Of a stretch of DNA of 43,589 nucleotides, positions 40,896-43,589 are shown one piece after another. The DNA is from Microcaldota archaeon (GTDB lineage: Archaea > Micrarchaeota > Micrarchaeia > Micrarchaeales > CABMGC01). The translations under genes were made by a program, and so were the position numbers. The DNA lies in NCBI GenBank assembly GCA_021851065.1, contig JAJZJQ010000011.1, forward strand, positions 1 to 43,589, given 5' to 3'. The notes beneath the pieces were generated by a model. The model made no database searches and was not told the origin of the DNA. It was given only the letters and a program-made list of their open reading frames with translations. How positions within the stretch are numbered: position 1 is the stretch's first letter; the number at the start of each line of letters is the position of its first letter.

Positions 40896-40900
40896 GAAGT

Positions 40901-41692
40901 CTAACCGAACAACATCTCCCTTAAAAACTTATACTCGATTTCAGTTAGACATATAATATCGTTCACAGGGCGCACCTGGTGATGAGGTTCTAATGCTTTC
41001 CTAAGCGATTTCTCATCAGTAATCTTATCCTTAAAAGAAAGTTTATCGAGGAGGTCATTAGTCAGATGGTAAAAAGACAGGTTCTTTGTGTTGAAGTTCT
41101 GATAGGGATTTGCATTTATCTCTTTAAGCAGCTTCGCGCGGTTACTATTCCAGCTTGTTGATATGTTAGGAGCTACATAATAGAGGAAGTCAGCATTCTC
41201 GTAAACCGATGGCCTATACTGGAATATACCCTTGGCGACCAAGAACTCTTCGACTACCTTCGCAAAGAACTCGTAGTTTGGTATTAATTTGATCTTGGAT
41301 GGAGAGAGTGGCGAGAATCCTGTGCTCTTAATTTCTTTGTTTACTTTGTCAAACGCGGAATTTAACTCCTGTATCAGCTTTATGTGATTAAATCCTCTAG
41401 CATTTGAGTTGACCAGGTCAATCAATGTTTTGCCTCTTGGTCTTCTCATCATTGATACACCAAAGTATAATCCCACGTTATAATTCATATTAAGTGCTAT
41501 CTCTGCTGTAAATTCTTTTCTGATATGACCTATAGATAATGGATTCTCAGACGCTCCGACGATGCCGACGATTACACTTTCTACATCTAGAAGCCCACTA
41601 ATGAAACTCTGAGCGTCTTCTTGAAGTTGCGCTGCTATCTTAAGTGACTCCTCGGGCAGCTTCTGGATGTTGTTGTCAGCAGTCTGTGTCAT
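40901..41692 (-). CDS. Unknown protein, 263 aa, element-borne
   Basis: Starts at ATG 41692, 24-32 nt after the TATA at 41716-41724 (leaderless). It is clearly more AT-rich and richer in N, K, F and I than neighbouring genes, suggesting separate ancestry. No signal peptide or membrane span. The N-terminal half (ESVIVGIVGASENPLSIGHI, then IALNMNYNVGLYFGVSMMRR) might be a small alpha/beta domain; the rest is helical and charged. No motif recognised. It converges on the integrase with a 5-bp gap and is divergent from the RHH-like gene, sharing a promoter and an inverted repeat. Confidence 0.65.
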   Translation of the reverse strand: MTQTADNNIQKLPEESLKIAAQLQEDAQSFISGLLDVESVIVGIVGASENPLSIGHIRKEFTAEIALNMNYNVGLYFGVSMMRRPRGKTLIDLVNSNARGFNHIKLIQELNSAFDKVNKEIKSTGFSPLSPSKIKLIPNYEFFAKVVEEFLVAKGIFQYRPSVYENADFLYYVAPNISTSWNSNRAKLLKEINANPYQNFNTKNLSFYHLTNDLLDKLSFKDKITDEKSLRKALEPHHQVRPVNDIICLTEIEYKFLREMLFG

Positions 41693-41712
41693 AAATCGAT
41701 AGGTGGAGCCGA

Positions 41713-41743
41713 TAGGTATTTAAAAGTATGTAACCAATACCTA
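41713..41743. promoter_or_regulatory. Bidirectional promoter with 8-bp inverted repeat
   Basis: TAGGTATT (41713-41720) and AATACCTA (41736-41743) flank a TATA usable both ways (TATTTAAAAG). CGATAGGT also occurs directly repeated at 41697-41704 and 41710-41717. This looks like an operator controlling both divergent units, likely bound by the RHH-like or AbrB-like product. Confidence 0.5.
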
Positions 41744-41764
41744 CTATCACCGACTGGTGCCAAC

Positions 41765-41905
41765 ATGAAGATGTGCTATAAAACCACTATAAAGGTGGAT
41801 GCAAAAACCAAGGCTGCCGCTGCGAACTTGCGCGCTGCGGGGTATTCCGTCAGCGCATTGTTCCGTACTTTTCTAATCGCCAAGGCTAAAGAGCTGAGAT
41901 CATGA
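41765..41905 (+). CDS. Small ribbon-helix-helix-like protein, 46 aa
   Basis: ATG 41765 with GGTG six nucleotides upstream. The peptide YKTTIKVDAKTKAAAANLRA, then AGYSVSALFRTFLIAKAKEL has the order of a RHH/CopG DNA-binding unit: a short basic strand, helix, turn with G-Y/S-V-S, second helix. Dimers of such proteins bind inverted repeats like the one at 41713-41743. Its TGA overlaps the next ATG (ATGA), so it is translationally coupled. Confidence 0.55.
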   Translation: MKMCYKTTIKVDAKTKAAAANLRAAGYSVSALFRTFLIAKAKELRS

Positions 41906-42033
41906 CCGACGATCAACTGAGTAAGATTGAAAAGTGGCTGCGGCAGCAAGAGAATGAGGGCCGGCCTGCGAGGGCCGGCCAGGGGTTTGCGCGTGCTCCC
42001 CTCAGAGATGATGATAATGAACAACACTCGTGA
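41902..42033 (+). CDS. Small hydrophilic peptide, 43 aa, unknown
   Basis: Starts in the ATGA overlap with the RHH-like gene and ends inside the AbrB-like gene. Sequence begins MTDDQLSKIEKWLRQQENEG, followed by an R/G/A-rich and acidic end. Its middle is encoded by the duplicated GGGCCGGCC hairpin (41958-41980). The overlaps on both sides support translation; no function is suggested. Confidence 0.4.
   Translation: MTDDQLSKIEKWLRQQENEGRPARAGQGFARAPLRDDDNEQHS
41958..41980. repeat. GC-rich hairpin of two GGGCCGGCC copies
   Basis: GGGCCGGCC at 41958-41966 and 41972-41980 with 5 nt between. The 8-bp core GGCCGGCC is itself palindromic, so the copies are both direct and inverted repeats. It stands out in otherwise moderate-GC DNA. 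Confidence 0.5.
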
Positions 42034-42325
42034 ACTTTTTAAACTTCGGCTCGACAACTTCAGCCCGACCTTCGAGGTCGTGCGCGTGACTAAGCACCAC
42101 GGCGGTCTCAGCATGCACCTGCCGCGCGCCGTTGCCGAACTACTTCAGGCTGACAGGGACACTCGCCTTCTTGCGTATGCCGACGGCCGAATGCTCATTT
42201 TAATTCACGACAGTGACCTGGAAGCTGCGTTTCACTCACAGATTCTCGCAGCAAGGCAGGCATACGCGCGGCTCAAGGAAGATGTTAAACTACAAGGTGA
42301 CTACCATGACCGAGAACTCGAATAG
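42017..42325 (+). CDS. AbrB/SpoVT-like small protein, 102 aa
   Basis: From ATG 42017; ATGs at 42008 and 42011 are in frame. VVRVTKHHGGLSMHLPRAVA, then ELLQADRDTRLLAYADGRML-ILI follows the AbrB/MazE swapped-hairpin pattern (polar turn, LPRAVAEL helix, then closing strands). The remaining C-terminal 35 residues are a charged helix. Probably a DNA-binding regulator of element functions, or an antitoxin-like protein without a visible toxin. It overlaps the preceding peptide by 17 bp and the ATPase gene by 20 bp. Confidence 0.55.
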   Translation: MNNTRELFKLRLDNFSPTFEVVRVTKHHGGLSMHLPRAVAELLQADRDTRLLAYADGRMLILIHDSDLEAAFHSQILAARQAYARLKEDVKLQGDYHDRELE

Positions 42326-43589
42326 TCTTAATCCGTCTACATGGACGGATACCGAACTAGCAAACGCGATCACGCTGCTGATTGATGAAAAGTCCAGGCG
42401 TGAGCCGAAAGCGACCACTCAGTCGGAGTCGGGTTTTTCTTTTGATACTTTGGCCGATGTCGGGCTTGTCAATTATACGTATCGCTTTAACGATGGCGAC
42501 CACTGGGAGCTCGTGAACATAGAAGGCCCGCCTGCGACTGTCTTTGTGGATTGGACAGCAAAAGAGGTGTTAGAGCTCCCAGTTAACGAAAAAAACCAAA
42601 AGGTAATCGCCAATCTGCGGCTGCTTATGAAGGGCATCCGCAACTTTATGACTTTCGAGAGAAACCACAGCAACATGCCTTCTTACTCCGACCTCTTCGG
42701 CAATGTGCTCGCATATCTAAAGAGTCAGTTCTACCTCCCTACATCAACCGACTATTACGTTGCAGCCGGTTACGATGCGCTGACATGGTTTGTCGAAGCC
42801 GTTGATGTGCTGGGCTATATCCGCATTTACGCACCGACAGGTTCTGGCAAGAGTTTCTGCATGGACGCGAACATGGATTTGACCTACCATGCGGCAACAG
42901 GCGTCACACTCACCGAGGCCGCAATTGCGCGACTGGCCGAGTACCACGGGGCGACCATAGGCATCGATGAAGCCAAGATTCGCGCCGGGAATAGTGAAGA
43001 TGAGAGAGGCATGTGGGATTTGATCCGCTCCCGCAACAAGCGAGGTACGCCTCATATTATGGCCGATAAAGATTCAGTGAGCGGGCTTGTGGTGCAGCAG
43101 GTATTTGGCCCCACATTCATAGCCGGCAACAAGCCTATCCCTTACGATGTTGAGAATAGGTCTGTGCGCCTGGACATAACCAAGAACGCGGCCTTCAGAG
43201 TTACCAAGAGCGACCCTGCTCCGCTTGTGCGTCAGCTAAGCCGTCTGCGCCAGGCAGTGCATACTCAGGTTCTCATAGAGAAGATGCACAGCGGAATCGA
43301 TGTCGTGCATGCAGCGCTTCTTGACATGGGATTTGAGAATCGCTTTGCGGACACAGTTGCTCCGATAGTCTACTTCGTGCCGAAAGCTCAGCACATGGAA
43401 CTGGTTGAGGCCCTGCGCGATAAGCAACTTGATAGATACAATGATGATTTGTCAGGGGATGAAGCTGAAATCTATCGCATTATCGCAACATTCGTTGGGG
43501 GGCAGAAGCTCTTGCAGCCGGTACTCGTATCAATCAGAGATGTGGTTGATCGGTTCGCAGCGACTAAGGGCTATGCGCTGGCATCAATG
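42306..43589 (+). CDS. P-loop ATPase, probable replication helicase/primase-type, 3' end missing
   Basis: 428 codons from ATG 42306 run open to the right edge. The first 170 residues are unassigned. Then come Walker A APTGSGKS (176-183), a Walker B-like strand GATIGIDEAK (about 215-224), an arginine-rich loop IRSRNKRGTPH that could be an arginine finger or sensor, and GPTFIAGNKPIPYDVENRSV, the segment in which phage/plasmid replicative ATPases describe failed or edge substrates. This order resembles helicase modules of archaeal plasmids and viruses, often fused to primases. The enzyme class is therefore inferred; the P-loop is certain. Codon use (CGN arginines) is unlike the chromosome. Confidence 0.7.
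   Translation, partial: MTENSNSLNPSTWTDTELANAITLLIDEKSRREPKATTQSESGFSFDTLADVGLVNYTYRFNDGDHWELVNIEGPPATVFVDWTAKEVLELPVNEKNQKVIANLRLLMKGIRNFMTFERNHSNMPSYSDLFGNVLAYLKSQFYLPTSTDYYVAAGYDALTWFVEAVDVLGYIRIYAPTGSGKSFCMDANMDLTYHAATGVTLTEAAIARLAEYHGATIGIDEAKIRAGNSEDERGMWDLIRSRNKRGTPHIMADKDSVSGLVVQQVFGPTFIAGNKPIPYDVENRSVRLDITKNAAFRVTKSDPAPLVRQLSRLRQAVHTQVLIEKMHSGIDVVHAALLDMGFENRFADTVAPIVYFVPKAQHMELVEALRDKQLDRYNDDLSGDEAEIYRIIATFVGGQKLLQPVLVSIRDVVDRFAATKGYALASM

Larger units (their letters stand above)
39556..43589 (+). mobile_element. Left part of an integrated plasmid/virus-like element at tRNA-His
   Basis: Tyrosine integrase immediately 3' of tRNA-His, then an AT-rich unknown gene, a divergent set of tiny overlapping genes (RHH-like, hydrophilic peptide, AbrB-like) and a P-loop ATPase. 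From about 41.76 kb, arginine is mostly CGN, whereas chromosomal genes to the left mostly use AGG. The right boundary and the second copy of the tRNA 3' end are beyond the window. Element type (plasmid or virus) cannot be told; no capsid gene is visible. Confidence 0.65.

Overview
The window is archaeal chromosome. It encodes RNA polymerase Rpo7 (E') and Spt4/RpoE2, archaeal-type GluRS, archaeal Dim1/KsgA, two proteins with class III (pilin-type) signal peptides, a CAT-anticodon tRNA with an intron at 37/38, and many promoters whose TATA box sits about 25-30 nt before the start codon (leaderless mRNAs). Small compact genes, abutting or overlapping convergent ends, AGG-rich arginine codons and a pyruvate-dehydrogenase operon suggest a DPANN archaeon, most likely Micrarchaeota/ARMAN-like. 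That placement is inference; no rRNA is present.

Layout. 1-6.6 kb: pilin-like fragment (-), rsmA (+), MBL hydrolase (-), prs (+), surface protein + gltX (-), FKBP isomerase (+), rpo7-spt4 (-). 6.7-10.1 kb: small 2-TM protein, then two DUF4382-like surface proteins, the second fused through one membrane span to a cytosolic winged helix. 10.1-15.8 kb: PIN protein, CoA-binding protein + IscU, thioredoxin/NHL + PGI/PMI, and the two-step agmatine-to-putrescine pair aguB-aguA. 15.8-21.4 kb: five-gene operon E1alpha-E1beta-E2-E3-NAD kinase. 21.5-23 kb: pentapeptide-repeat protein and a sugar nucleotidyltransferase.

23-33.4 kb is the unusual part. It has two minus-strand operons: GNAT-like / PepT-like M20 / DAP-decarboxylase-like / M20, and GCS2-like ligase / GNAT-like. 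It also has a plus-strand group (47-aa peptide, 272-aa unknown protein, M20 amidohydrolase) and an Lrp/AsnC regulator. A 13-bp palindrome, TACGAATATCGTA, occurs four times here (two perfect, two 12/13). In front of both minus-strand operons it sits exactly 12 nt upstream of a GTATTTAWATAT TATA box. I read this as one Lrp-type regulon for an undescribed amino-acid or peptide conjugation/deconjugation pathway. Two intergenic stretches here also form nested stem-loops.

33.4-39.5 kb: DEAD-box helicase, two multispanning membrane proteins, an endonuclease/exonuclease/phosphatase-fold protein, a pilin-like LamG protein, intron-containing tRNA-Met and an EamA transporter. 39.55 kb to the end: tRNA-His followed directly by a zinc-ribbon tyrosine integrase and the left part of an integrated plasmid- or virus-like element. 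The element carries an unknown AT-rich gene, a RHH-like peptide, a small hydrophilic peptide, an AbrB-like protein and a P-loop ATPase cut by the window end.
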